Shown here in pieces: positions 28,780 through 37,808 of a DNA stretch of 55,990 nt. The stretch is taken from the NCBI GenBank assembly GCA_024654575.1, contig JANLHG010000020.1, positions 1-55,990 of the forward strand, written 5' to 3'. The notes below the pieces were generated by a model. That model did no database searches and was not told the origin of the DNA. It saw only the letters and a list, made by a program, of their open reading frames with translations. The position numbers and the translations under genes were made by a program. Each line of letters opens with the position of its first letter. Position 1 is the first letter of the stretch. The DNA is from Patescibacteria group bacterium (lineage in GTDB: Bacteria; Patescibacteriota; Minisyncoccia; Phycocordibacterales; PALSA-1337).

Positions 28780-29292
28780 TTAGTAAAAGGCGTCAGGAAC
28801 AAAATATAACGCTACAGAATTCATACAAAATCTCTTACCTGTGGGTTGTGGACCGTCATCAAAAACATGTCCAAGATGTGAACCACAAGTATCTAAGACT
28901 TCTATCCTATCATCTAAAAGTCCAGTCTCTTTGCGAAGTACCAGCACATCTTCAGATAGTGGAGCCCAGAAACTTGGCCAGCCAGTGCCCGAGTCGTATT
29001 TTTGTTCTGATCGAAAGAGTGGTTTGTCACAGCCCACACTGTAATATGTTCCTTTTCGTTTCTCGTGATTGAGAACACCGGTAAATGGAGTTTCTGTACC
29101 CGACTCCCTTAAAACATGATATTGCTCAGGGGTTAGGATTTCTTTCCAATGGTCCTTAACCACGACGGTGTCAGGTACTTTTTGCAGAGAAGAAAAGGTT
29201 TTGTGTTGGTAATACGCGAAACCAAATACAAACAAACAGACTAACAATATGACAGCAATTGTTTTATAAAATTGATGTATAAAATCATACAT
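28780..29292 (-). CDS. msrB: Methionine sulfoxide reductase B with N-terminal TM anchor
   Basis: SGTGWPSFWAPL, CGSHLGHVFDDGPQPTGKRFCMNS; N-terminal hydrophobic segment. Confidence 0.92.
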   Translation of the reverse strand: MYDFIHQFYKTIAVILLVCLFVFGFAYYQHKTFSSLQKVPDTVVVKDHWKEILTPEQYHVLRESGTETPFTGVLNHEKRKGTYYSVGCDKPLFRSEQKYDSGTGWPSFWAPLSEDVLVLRKETGLLDDRIEVLDTCGSHLGHVFDDGPQPTGKRFCMNSVALYFVPDAFY

Positions 29293-29293
29293 A

Positions 29294-29782
29294 TTATTTT
29301 AAATAGCTATCAAACCATATAGCATGACAAGTATAACTTGTTGGATTTTTCTGTAGATAATCCTGATGGTAGGCCTCTGCTTTGTAAAAAGTTACAAGTG
29401 GCTCGAGCGTTGTCACTACAGGGTCTGTCCAGCGTTTTGATTTGTTTACGATATCAATAAATTCTTCTCCCTCTTTTCTCTCCTCCTTGTTTCCATAGAA
29501 AATAGCCGAACGATAAGATGTCCCCCGGTCATTTCCTTGCTGATTGAGAGTAGTAGGGTTGTGAATCTGAAAGAAAAAGTCGAGAAGGTTTTTGTAGGAT
29601 GTTTTCGATGGATCGTATTCAATCTCAACCGCTTCGGCATGACCAGGGTGATTTTCATATGTTGGGTCTTCATTTTCTCCGCCAGTATAGCCAACTTCAG
29701 TTGCAACAACACCAGGCTGTGTCCTGATCAGATCCTCAAGTCCCCAAAAACATCCACCAGCTAATACAATTTTTTTATTCAT
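29294..29782 (-). CDS. msrA: Methionine sulfoxide reductase A
   Basis: [47 protein letters not shown]. Confidence 0.95.
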   Translation of the reverse strand: MNKKIVLAGGCFWGLEDLIRTQPGVVATEVGYTGGENEDPTYENHPGHAEAVEIEYDPSKTSYKNLLDFFFQIHNPTTLNQQGNDRGTSYRSAIFYGNKEERKEGEEFIDIVNKSKRWTDPVVTTLEPLVTFYKAEAYHQDYLQKNPTSYTCHAIWFDSYLK

Positions 29783-30140
29783 TTGATTTACCCGGAATAA
29801 ACTTCATTGATATTGAATTTACACAATGACGAATATTCTTTTCTGTTAGTCCTTCACCTGTAAACAGGTGGCCTAGGTGCCCACCGCATTTTTCACAAGT
29901 TATTTCTGTACGCATACCATCTTTATCTATACTTTTATGAATTGCTCCGGGTATTTCATCGTCGAAACTAGGCCAGCCACAAGTAGACTCAAACTTACTA
30001 TGCGAATCATATAATGGGGCATCACATTGTCTACAAACATAAACTCCATTTTCCTTGTTGTTTACATACTCACCTTTAAATGGAGCTTCTGTGCCCTTAT
30101 CCAGAATCACTCTTTTTTCTTCTTCATTTAATTTATTCAT
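29775..30140 (-). CDS. msrB: Methionine sulfoxide reductase B (soluble, Zn-type)
   Basis: [43 protein letters not shown]. Confidence 0.93.
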   Translation of the reverse strand: MNKLNEEEKRVILDKGTEAPFKGEYVNNKENGVYVCRQCDAPLYDSHSKFESTCGWPSFDDEIPGAIHKSIDKDGMRTEITCEKCGGHLGHLFTGEGLTEKNIRHCVNSISMKFIPGKSNE

Positions 30141-30171
30141 ATATTGATATCTAGATAATAATGAAATTATT

Positions 30172-31896
30172 TTACCCGAAAGTAAACGTAAATGCTTGTA
30201 ATCCAGCTTTTGGTATCACTATCTTAAGGGTGTGTTTGCCATAATCTGCATCTTGGATGAGTGAATATAATGTTTCATCTTTGATGGTTATCTTTTTTAC
30301 AAACTCATCGTCTTTGTAAATTTCAACCTCAATTCCTTTCGCTGATCCTGCGGTTATGTAGACATTTTTTGCTTCGTAGTTAAAGACAATACTTCCAACA
30401 GTTATATTTTCGGCATATTCAGAAGTTATATTCCATGTACCACCAAGATAAAGTTTATTGGAAGAAATTGAGGGAGGAACTAAAAGAATTTGCTCACCCG
30501 TACGACCTGCGATACCGTTTGCAAGGTATTCATTTCTCGCTGATCCAAAATATACTTCTGGACTTTTCACCTTTCCAGATTCCACGGATACAACATTTTC
30601 GGGCTTTGATATATTTGAGGACACCTCCAAATTCATATCTAACCTGTCAGCCCGCTCTCTAAGAGCTTTTTGTATCGCAACTTCTGCTTCTTTGTATTGA
30701 CCCTCTCCTGCGTGGTCATAGACGATATATCCGTCAATATCTATCAGATATTTTCTAGGCCAATACTGATTGTTATATGCATTCCATGTGGAAAAATCAT
30801 TATCAAGTACCACGGGATATTTTATACCAAAGTCTTTTACAGCCTTTTCTACATTCTTTTGAACTTTCTCAAAAGAAAATTCCGGAGTGTGAAGACCGAT
30901 AATGACTAGTCCTTCGTCTTCATATTCTTTATACCACTCGTTTAGATACGGAATGGTGCGTTGGCAATTTATACAGCTATAAGTCCAAATGTCTAATAGT
31001 ACAACTTTTTTGCCTTTAAATTCGTTTATAGTTATGGGTAAATTGTTTGTATTTATGAAACCATCGGGAGTGCTGATGTCAGGCGCTAAAATAAACTTTC
31101 TGCCCTTCTCTTCAATACTTAGAAATGACCCTGTATTTGAATCACTATTTATACTTGTATTATTTTTCTCATTTTTTTCTAACAATTTTTGTTCAATTTT
31201 TGTAACATCTAAGAATCCCGCGTCAAGCAAATTAATTTGAAGTTTCTTATCATATCCAGAAATAATAGCGATTGCTACTAAAATGAAAATAACGCCAAAT
31301 ATTTTTTTAAACCATCCTCTAGGATCTGAAACTTTCCCGATTTTCGCCATAATACGTTCACCTAAAAGAGCGACGACTATAAGGGCAAGCGATAATCCTA
31401 AAACATAAGTAAAAAGATAGACGATTCCTAAGAAAAACGAAACGGGTAAGACTGTCGCTAAGATAACAAAGTATGTCGGACTACAAGCAGAAAAAATAGG
31501 TCCAAGTGACGCGCCTATGATCACATCTCCCCAAACACTATTCTTTTGATATCCTTTTGTTAATACTTTATTTGATTTAATACTTAAAGTATTTGCAAAA
31601 GAAAATTTTTCCCATAGATTTGGAAAGACCATAGTTAGACCAAACAAGAAAATAATTCCGCCGGAAATCCACTTCCAAAAATCTTGAGGAATATCAATTA
31701 GCAAAGAACTTGCTTTGAGAATAAGCGTGAATAGTATGATCGAAATCCCAAGCGATGCCACAACCACAAAGAGTCTCTTCCTGTTTGGAGTAATGTCTGT
31801 GATAGAGTGTCCAATAATCACAGGGAGGAGTGGCAGAATACACGGAGCAAGTATTGTTAGCACTCCAGCGATAAATGAAATTAGGAGAAGCAACAT
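30172..31896 (-). CDS. DipZ-like CcdA-TlpA fusion (thiol-disulfide electron transporter)
   Basis: N-term CcdA TM domain ([19 protein letters not shown]), central Trx-like [19 protein letters not shown]-terminal beta domain. Confidence 0.9.
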   Translation of the reverse strand: MLLLLISFIAGVLTILAPCILPLLPVIIGHSITDITPNRKRLFVVVASLGISIILFTLILKASSLLIDIPQDFWKWISGGIIFLFGLTMVFPNLWEKFSFANTLSIKSNKVLTKGYQKNSVWGDVIIGASLGPIFSACSPTYFVILATVLPVSFFLGIVYLFTYVLGLSLALIVVALLGERIMAKIGKVSDPRGWFKKIFGVIFILVAIAIISGYDKKLQINLLDAGFLDVTKIEQKLLEKNEKNNTSINSDSNTGSFLSIEEKGRKFILAPDISTPDGFINTNNLPITINEFKGKKVVLLDIWTYSCINCQRTIPYLNEWYKEYEDEGLVIIGLHTPEFSFEKVQKNVEKAVKDFGIKYPVVLDNDFSTWNAYNNQYWPRKYLIDIDGYIVYDHAGEGQYKEAEVAIQKALRERADRLDMNLEVSSNISKPENVVSVESGKVKSPEVYFGSARNEYLANGIAGRTGEQILLVPPSISSNKLYLGGTWNITSEYAENITVGSIVFNYEAKNVYITAGSAKGIEVEIYKDDEFVKKITIKDETLYSLIQDADYGKHTLKIVIPKAGLQAFTFTFG

Positions 31897-31897
31897 G

Positions 31898-32401
31898 TTA
31901 TTTCACTTCTGCTACCAGCGCAATGAGAGTTGGGCTACCACTCCATTTTTTAATAAGGTTTCCGTCTTTATCAACTTGCACAAATGTATGTTGGTAGGTA
32001 ACGCCATATTTTTGCTTGAGTGCAGTAGAATTGTCATAATTGACATCAAGTATTGCTAAGCTTGAAGGGATTTTCGAAAGATTAGCCTTAATATCCGCAT
32101 CCACCGCCCTACAAGTCGGACACCAGCTTGCTCTGAAAAACAAAACTACGTCGTGAGTAGCGGAAGCCAATGCAACTTTTTCTGGTGCGTACGCTTCGTA
32201 TGACCCTGCCTTCATCATCAACTCCCCGTCATCCACTATCATTTCGTCTACACCTTCGTATCCTGGAACGGGCACCATCATGCTTTCTCCCTCTTTATTT
32301 TTCATCAACGCATCATTTTTGCTATTCATTGATGCATATACTCCTCCTACTACGACCACCAATGCAATAACCCCAATAATAATTCCTGTGTTTTTGTTCA
32401 T
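31898..32401 (-). CDS. Membrane-anchored thioredoxin-family protein
   Basis: FFRASWCPTCRAVDADIK; N-terminal TM. Confidence 0.85.
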   Translation of the reverse strand: MNKNTGIIIGVIALVVVVGGVYASMNSKNDALMKNKEGESMMVPVPGYEGVDEMIVDDGELMMKAGSYEAYAPEKVALASATHDVVLFFRASWCPTCRAVDADIKANLSKIPSSLAILDVNYDNSTALKQKYGVTYQHTFVQVDKDGNLIKKWSGSPTLIALVAEVK

Positions 32402-32447
32402 AAAAATTTATTAATTAATAATGATAATAAATAAAGTGTACACAATA

Positions 32448-32485
32448 ACAAAACGAATGTAAAGCTCACTTTACATTCGTTTTGT
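32448..32485. repeat. 17-bp-stem perfect hairpin upstream of thioredoxin/dipZ operon
   Basis: ACAAAACGAATGTAAAG-CTCA-CTTTACATTCGTTTTGT. Confidence 0.95.
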
Positions 32486-32498
32486 GGATAACCACATT

Positions 32499-32864
32499 TT
32501 AAAGATTTTTATCACTCCAAATTCTCGTAACGATTTTGACAACTATCATCATAATTAAAGCAACAACCAACCATGGATCTACAGAGTGTGAATATCCCTG
32601 TACTGCAATGCCGAACATAAGAATTGCTGATCCGGCGAGAAATGCGTTTCGTCCGGCAAGTGAACGATTCACATCATCACGTTCATCAAACGCTCTTTCT
32701 TTCAAAATAAAACTTGCAAATATACCAAAGAGAACTAGAAGGATGGCAAGCATTCCCATCACCATCATGTCCGGCATCCAAAAATGAAAAGGGTTAAGAA
32801 GCAAAATCGCCAGGACAATCAGTGTGAGAGGTACAATTATTTCTTTTGTGATTTTATTTTTCAT
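32499..32864 (-). CDS. Hypothetical membrane protein co-transcribed with Xre regulator
   Basis: Multi-TM ORF; likely start MKNKITKEIIVPL at 32864. Confidence 0.6.
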   Translation of the reverse strand: MKNKITKEIIVPLTLIVLAILLLNPFHFWMPDMMVMGMLAILLVLFGIFASFILKERAFDERDDVNRSLAGRNAFLAGSAILMFGIAVQGYSHSVDPWLVVALIMMIVVKIVTRIWSDKNL

Positions 32865-33066
32865 AAGAAATTTTAAATATATTTTCAACTGGTAACTTAA
32901 AGAAACTGGCAATTTTCAGAGCGAGCAATACTGACGGTGTGTAATTGCCTTTCTCAATCGCAATAATCGTCTGTCGGCTCACCTGCAATTTTTCTGCTAG
33001 CTCTTCTTGCGTAACACCCTTTTTGTTTCGCAATGTATTCACTTCATTTGAAATATATTCTTGCAT
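32854..33066 (-). CDS. Xre-family HTH transcriptional regulator
   Basis: TLRNKKGVTQEELAEKLQVSRQTIIAIEKGNYTPSVLLALKIASFF. Confidence 0.92.
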   Translation of the reverse strand: MQEYISNEVNTLRNKKGVTQEELAEKLQVSRQTIIAIEKGNYTPSVLLALKIASFFKLPVENIFKISYEK

Positions 33067-33074
33067 GATTCGTA

Positions 33075-33088
33075 ATGTAAGTTTACAT
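33075..33088. promoter_or_regulatory. Putative Xre operator palindrome
   Basis: ATGTAA-GT-TTACAT just upstream of the Xre start; half-sites recur in the 32448-32485 hairpin. Confidence 0.45.
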
Positions 33089-33114
33089 AACCGTACTCAA
33101 ATGTCAATCTGACT

Positions 33115-33627
33115 TTACATCTTTCGGCTATCATACGCCCAGTGCAGAACCGCTTGCCTTTGCGTCGGCCGGCAAATTAAATCTTTCGGCCGACAATTCT
33201 TTTGGATCTGCGATATATGCCGGCGAATAGCTCTCCAACGCTTGATCTGCCGTTCGTCTTCAACCGGAAGCCGTCTGCCCATGTAGTAACGACAATACCA
33301 CTGGAACCAGCCACGAGGGTCGTGCTCTTCGTTGATCCAACCCTTCTCAATCCAGACTTTGAGCGGTTGGCTGGCGTGTTTATGGAAAAAGTTGAGGGTG
33401 TCGTCGTGATATTCAGGCGAAAGTTTGGCGCGGGTAAACCAATCTTTTGGAAACTCCTTTTTGCAATCGGTCATATACTTGCCGCCAAAAACTCCGAGCG
33501 CGAGCATTTGTTTTGGCGTAAGCTCCGGCTTGAAATCCGGATGAAAATTCCGTCCCACCGGTTCGGTAAGCTGGTATGTGTAACCTGTTTGGAATTTGTC
33601 GTTTACTTTGACAGTTTTTTTTCTCAT
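33115..33627 (-). CDS. Conserved-looking hypothetical protein
   Basis: Long ORF rich in W/Y/R; PKDWFTRAKLSPEYHDDTLNFF..DPRGWFQWYCRYYMGRR. Confidence 0.65.
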   Translation of the reverse strand: MRKKTVKVNDKFQTGYTYQLTEPVGRNFHPDFKPELTPKQMLALGVFGGKYMTDCKKEFPKDWFTRAKLSPEYHDDTLNFFHKHASQPLKVWIEKGWINEEHDPRGWFQWYCRYYMGRRLPVEDERQIKRWRAIRRHISQIQKNCRPKDLICRPTQRQAVLHWAYDSRKM

Positions 33628-33665
33628 AGATGCGTTATTCCCAAAAATCCATGAATATCAATAAT

Positions 33666-34319
33666 TTATCTTACCCCTATCTGCACCTCACTCCTAAGCA
33701 TAAATGGTATTGTCCAAGGTACGTTATAACGCGCCACATTGACGGCTCCCACGATTTCAACGCCATCACGCCTAAGTGCCTCCAAAAGTTCTGTCTCATA
33801 CTTTTTAAAAGCTGATTCACTGGTCGTCCAACTGAACCTCCGCACTGCCACCTTATGCGCTGGCACTTCACGCAACTCTATCCGCTTATCATTTGGCTCA
33901 GGCAAAGTCTCGAGCGTGTATTTACTTGGCATGACAAAAGAGATCTTGTATGCGCCACTACCTGCTTCTTCTTCAGTATTAACTGGCACCGTCATGGCGA
34001 TCTTCTCTGAAATACTCTCTTCGGTATTAACCGGCACGGTCATAGCAATCTTGTCTTTTTTTGTATTGTCACCAAAGATATAGCTGGCGATTATAGGAAA
34101 ACCTTTTCTTGCCGCCTCGTCTTTGTTCTCTGCACCGCTAACAGTAGTTTCAGCGACAATGTAAGATGCATATTCTCGTATCTCATAGCCACTTGCCTCA
34201 CTCACAACCGTATACTTTGGTTCTTCAATATTTCGCACTGGAAGCCAGCTGTATAAAAACCAGCCAACCAAAATGACTCCGATAATTATTAATGTAATAT
34301 TCATAGTTTTTTTCTTCAT
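33666..34319 (-). CDS. SOUL heme-binding family protein with N-terminal TM
   Basis: YEIREYASYIVAETTV; twin KIAMTVPVNTEE; likely start MKKKTMNITLI at 34319. Confidence 0.88.
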   Translation of the reverse strand: MKKKTMNITLIIIGVILVGWFLYSWLPVRNIEEPKYTVVSEASGYEIREYASYIVAETTVSGAENKDEAARKGFPIIASYIFGDNTKKDKIAMTVPVNTEESISEKIAMTVPVNTEEEAGSGAYKISFVMPSKYTLETLPEPNDKRIELREVPAHKVAVRRFSWTTSESAFKKYETELLEALRRDGVEIVGAVNVARYNVPWTIPFMLRSEVQIGVR

Positions 34320-34434
34320 ATTTTTATTATACCATTTTTTTAAAAAAATACTCTCTCGTTCGAGTGTGCGCAAAACTGCGTTCGCACTTGTCCGCTTCTG
34401 GAGGAAGGATGAGAGGGGGTGCGAGCGGGACTCC

Positions 34435-34827
34435 CTAGGTAGTTTGTTCTAAGAATATTGCTAGTTCTCGAAGTGGTCTTCTTTCGTTATCCCAAAAATG
34501 AGTTTTGATACCGATAGATTGAGCACTTTTTACTGCTTCGGGATTATGCTCGAAATAAACAACATCTTCCGATTTTAAATTAAAATGCTCAAGCATTTTT
34601 TTGTAATATTCGGGGTTGGTTTTTTCGGGGTCGTGCTTGAGTGTAAAAACTTCGTATGGCATTTTATCCAATCCAAATTTCTTAAACTGCTCGTCATTTG
34701 CACCAGTGAGAATTATCTTAGTATTTGGAAACTCATCAAGCATTTTTCGCATTGGCTCAAAAATCTCAAAACCATTTTCGGTTTCTACAACAAACGTATC
34801 TACGGCATCAACAAGAATTGTTTTCAT
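34435..34827 (-). CDS. HAD-like hydrolase family protein
   Basis: ILVDAVDTFVVETENG..KIILTGAND..EDVVYFEHNPEAVKSAQSIGIKTHFW. Confidence 0.65.
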   Translation of the reverse strand: MKTILVDAVDTFVVETENGFEIFEPMRKMLDEFPNTKIILTGANDEQFKKFGLDKMPYEVFTLKHDPEKTNPEYYKKMLEHFNLKSEDVVYFEHNPEAVKSAQSIGIKTHFWDNERRPLRELAIFLEQTT

Positions 34828-34831
34828 ATTA

Positions 34832-34999
34832 TTATTTTATTAAAATTCTCGCTTCTTGTAAAATTGCCGTATCTCTTGGAACGATATAGGCACTACCCTC
34901 GATATTTGTCGCCTTACTTTCAGATAACACCTTCAATGCTTCATCATAAGGCAACCACACCTGTTCAAAACCATTTTCTTTTTCCTTGTCCGCCGTAGC
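34832..34999 (-). pseudogene. Possible C-terminal remnant of a NUDIX hydrolase
   Basis: AFAKATADKEKENGFEQVWLPYDEALKVLSESKATNIEGSAYIVPRDTAILQEARILIK* without N-terminal NUDIX box. Confidence 0.45.
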
Positions 35000-35039
35000 T
35001 TTAGCAAAGGCCTGGACCCACCCTTCCGTTCGCGCGCAA

Positions 35040-35077
35040 CATCCCCGCCGTGGGAAAAAGAGGAGACGGCGGGGATG
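35040..35077. repeat. GC-rich inverted repeat at downstream edge of defence operon
   Basis: CATCCCCGCCGT - 14 nt - ACGGCGGGGATG. Confidence 0.9.
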
Positions 35078-35090
35078 CTCCCTTAAATTG

Positions 35091-37805
35091 CTATTTAATA
35101 TTCAATTTTTCTCCTCTTTTTTCAAATGCTTCTTTTCCGCCTTCAAGTTTAAGCAATTCTTCTCTGTTTTTTGTGTCCTCGATCGTTGTTTCGATAACTT
35201 CCGTCTGTCCAGATTCATTTTTCAAAATGAAAATTTTCTCTGCATCTCCATTGATTACAAAATTGGCATTGTGCGTAGCAAAAATAATTTGGCGATCTGA
35301 TTTTTTCTCTTTCAGCAAAGGCACGAGATAGTTCGCAATCAACGAGCTATCAAGATGAGCCTCTGGCTCATCAATGATTAACGGATAATTACCGAACAAG
35401 AGCAAAATCACAACTACCGCCGTACATCTTTGTCCGAAAGACGCTTGTTCAACATCTCGATCGTCATATTTAACCTGAATTATCTTGTTTGATTTTACAT
35501 CATACAAATGCTTATCCCTAATTGCTTGAAAAATTTGAAAATTCTTTTCGTCCTTGAATACCTCGTCAAGAAATTTAATGTATTGTTTGTCATTTTTTTG
35601 AGATTGCTTAACAGCCCTTTTAATATCCTCTAAATTTTTTGATGAGAATATTTCCTTACTATCCGCAATATAATCACATACATATTTTCCCTTTTCGGAA
35701 TCCTTAAAGGCTTCTTTGAACTTCTCGTAAAATTCTTTTGCTAAAGCATTCCACGCCCGATTTTCGTCAAAAGAGTACTCTAAAGAAATCTTTTTAATAT
35801 CTTTGCCCTTGTTATTCTCAAACTGCGTTTTTAGCAATTTTTGTAACGGATCGACTATTGTTTTTATTTTATTTTCATAGCCTTCTTTATCAGTTTTCAA
35901 TTTCGTAACAGTATCACTAAGAGTTGCTATAATTTTGTTTTTGCCTTCGATTTGAAAAATAATTTGTTCAATTTCTCGCTCCAAGGCAACAATTTTCTGA
36001 GGTGCTGATTTTATTTGCTCAATATTATCTTCTGAAAAATTGCCTTTATTGAGTAATTTCTTTAATTCTTCTTCCAATAGCACCAAATTATCTTGATGTA
36101 ATTTTTCTTCTTTTTTAGCTTCATCAAAATTCTTGTCTTCAAGAAATGCAATAGCTTCATTTGCCTTACTTATTGCTAATAAGAAAGATTCCTTGTACTT
36201 AATTTGATCATTATTTCCATCAAGAACTTTCGAATAAAATTCAATCGTGTCGCTCAACTGCGTTTTTAACAAATACACCTCATTAGACCATTTTTTGTGT
36301 ACCTGTAATTTTTGCGTCAATTCAGATATTGAATCTGTGAGTTTCTTGTAGTCCTTGCTCTCAATTATGTTTTTCGTGTTCTCTAATGATCTTTTTTCTT
36401 TTTCTTTTGTCTTTTGTTGTGCGTATAATTCTTGCGAACTAAAAACTGCCTCGATAATTTTATCTAGATCATTTTGATATTTTAAAATATCATCCTCAAA
36501 TTTCTGCAAAATCTTACTGGGACCATTCGCCCTGTCGTAAATTGCTTGTGTAAATTTTACCTTATCTCTTGCAAAGGTTTCTATCTCACTTTGGGCTAGA
36601 AATTCAAAAATTTCTGTTCCACCGAAAGAAAAAACTGCATTATCGTTTGGATCAAATCCAGATGGATTCAATCCTTTTTTATCTTTACCGTCGCCAAACC
36701 AAAATAACTTGGAAGAATCAGGGTTGTTTGAATGTAAGCCAAGAAAATTCAAAATAGTGCTTTTCCCAGAACCTCTTCCGCCGATGAAGCAATTAAAATA
36801 TGGGCTTAAACTATAAGAGTAATTATTCCCAGCAAAACAAAATTTATCTTCGCCAACTTTTGCGTCAGCTGGAATTTTTAGAGTGATTGAATCAATTGTG
36901 TTTATCGGTTTTTTGGGTTTCCTCTCGCCAATAAAAATTCTTGTTTCTGGTTCATAAACAATCTGCTTCAATCCCTCAAATGTTGGGTCGGCTTTAATCC
37001 ATGTAATATCTTTTTCAACCACCTCAACATTTTTAATAGTTTTAACAACTCTTTTGCCAAGCCAATTATCTAAATCATCAAAAGAGTGCGCGTCGCAACC
37101 ACCAGCGACAGGTTTCTTTTTTGCAATCTCATTATCTTCATAACGATCAGTCTTAAGATAATATTCAACATTTTGTTGTCCACCAAAGAAACCGTCGCAG
37201 ATTTTATCAATCTCATCAGTAATATTGAGTTTTCTTGGAGAGTTGTTATCTGGACGAAGTCCGGCGTTGTTTGAAGCACCAAATATTAAATAACACTCAT
37301 CATCACCAAAAATTTCTTTCAATTTTTTCTTAAGAATCTTATAGTCAATTCCCGCACTTTTACAATCTGCTTGCGTGGAAATATCTTTGCAAGAAACACA
37401 AGCACCGTTTTTACTGATATTCGTATCTAGTTTTGAAAGGAAAGATTCGATTTTATCCTTTTCGGTCTTATCACTAAAAATAATGTGTAAATTCACTTCT
37501 TCGGCATTTTTGTTTACAGAAACTTCTAAACGAAGCTCTAAATTTGAAAAAAACTTCTTTTTTGATTGAGGATATTTTATCTTAAACTTTTCTATAAATG
37601 TAAAATAATTTTCTGCGGAAAAATAATCGGTTATACCAATAACATCAACATCTGATTTTTCTATTGATTCACAAAACTTATTCCACAGATTAGTTCCTTT
37701 TGTAGATTTAAAATTATCGCTCAATTTGGTATTTGGAGTATGCACATGCAAGTCCCATTTCCTCCATTCAGAGCCGATATTCTGTTTTGTAATTTCTGTA
37801 CTCAT
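35091..37805 (-). CDS. PHP-domain + SMC/ABC-type ATPase fusion (TrlF-like)
   Basis: N-term WDLHVHTPN, GITDYFS, CDAHSFDD (PHP); GGRGSGKST Walker A; ASFGQRCTAVVVILL signature; PLIIDEPEAHLD Walker B; ATHNANFV H-loop. Confidence 0.85.
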   Translation of the reverse strand: MSTEITKQNIGSEWRKWDLHVHTPNTKLSDNFKSTKGTNLWNKFCESIEKSDVDVIGITDYFSAENYFTFIEKFKIKYPQSKKKFFSNLELRLEVSVNKNAEEVNLHIIFSDKTEKDKIESFLSKLDTNISKNGACVSCKDISTQADCKSAGIDYKILKKKLKEIFGDDECYLIFGASNNAGLRPDNNSPRKLNITDEIDKICDGFFGGQQNVEYYLKTDRYEDNEIAKKKPVAGGCDAHSFDDLDNWLGKRVVKTIKNVEVVEKDITWIKADPTFEGLKQIVYEPETRIFIGERKPKKPINTIDSITLKIPADAKVGEDKFCFAGNNYSYSLSPYFNCFIGGRGSGKSTILNFLGLHSNNPDSSKLFWFGDGKDKKGLNPSGFDPNDNAVFSFGGTEIFEFLAQSEIETFARDKVKFTQAIYDRANGPSKILQKFEDDILKYQNDLDKIIEAVFSSQELYAQQKTKEKEKRSLENTKNIIESKDYKKLTDSISELTQKLQVHKKWSNEVYLLKTQLSDTIEFYSKVLDGNNDQIKYKESFLLAISKANEAIAFLEDKNFDEAKKEEKLHQDNLVLLEEELKKLLNKGNFSEDNIEQIKSAPQKIVALEREIEQIIFQIEGKNKIIATLSDTVTKLKTDKEGYENKIKTIVDPLQKLLKTQFENNKGKDIKKISLEYSFDENRAWNALAKEFYEKFKEAFKDSEKGKYVCDYIADSKEIFSSKNLEDIKRAVKQSQKNDKQYIKFLDEVFKDEKNFQIFQAIRDKHLYDVKSNKIIQVKYDDRDVEQASFGQRCTAVVVILLLFGNYPLIIDEPEAHLDSSLIANYLVPLLKEKKSDRQIIFATHNANFVINGDAEKIFILKNESGQTEVIETTIEDTKNREELLKLEGGKEAFEKRGEKLNIK

Positions 37806-37808
37806 GTT

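Noticed and set aside
33666-34319. Tandem EKIAMTVPVNTEE repeat in SOUL protein as recent duplication
   Set aside because: Twin KIAMTxPV motifs are a normal family feature of SOUL proteins.
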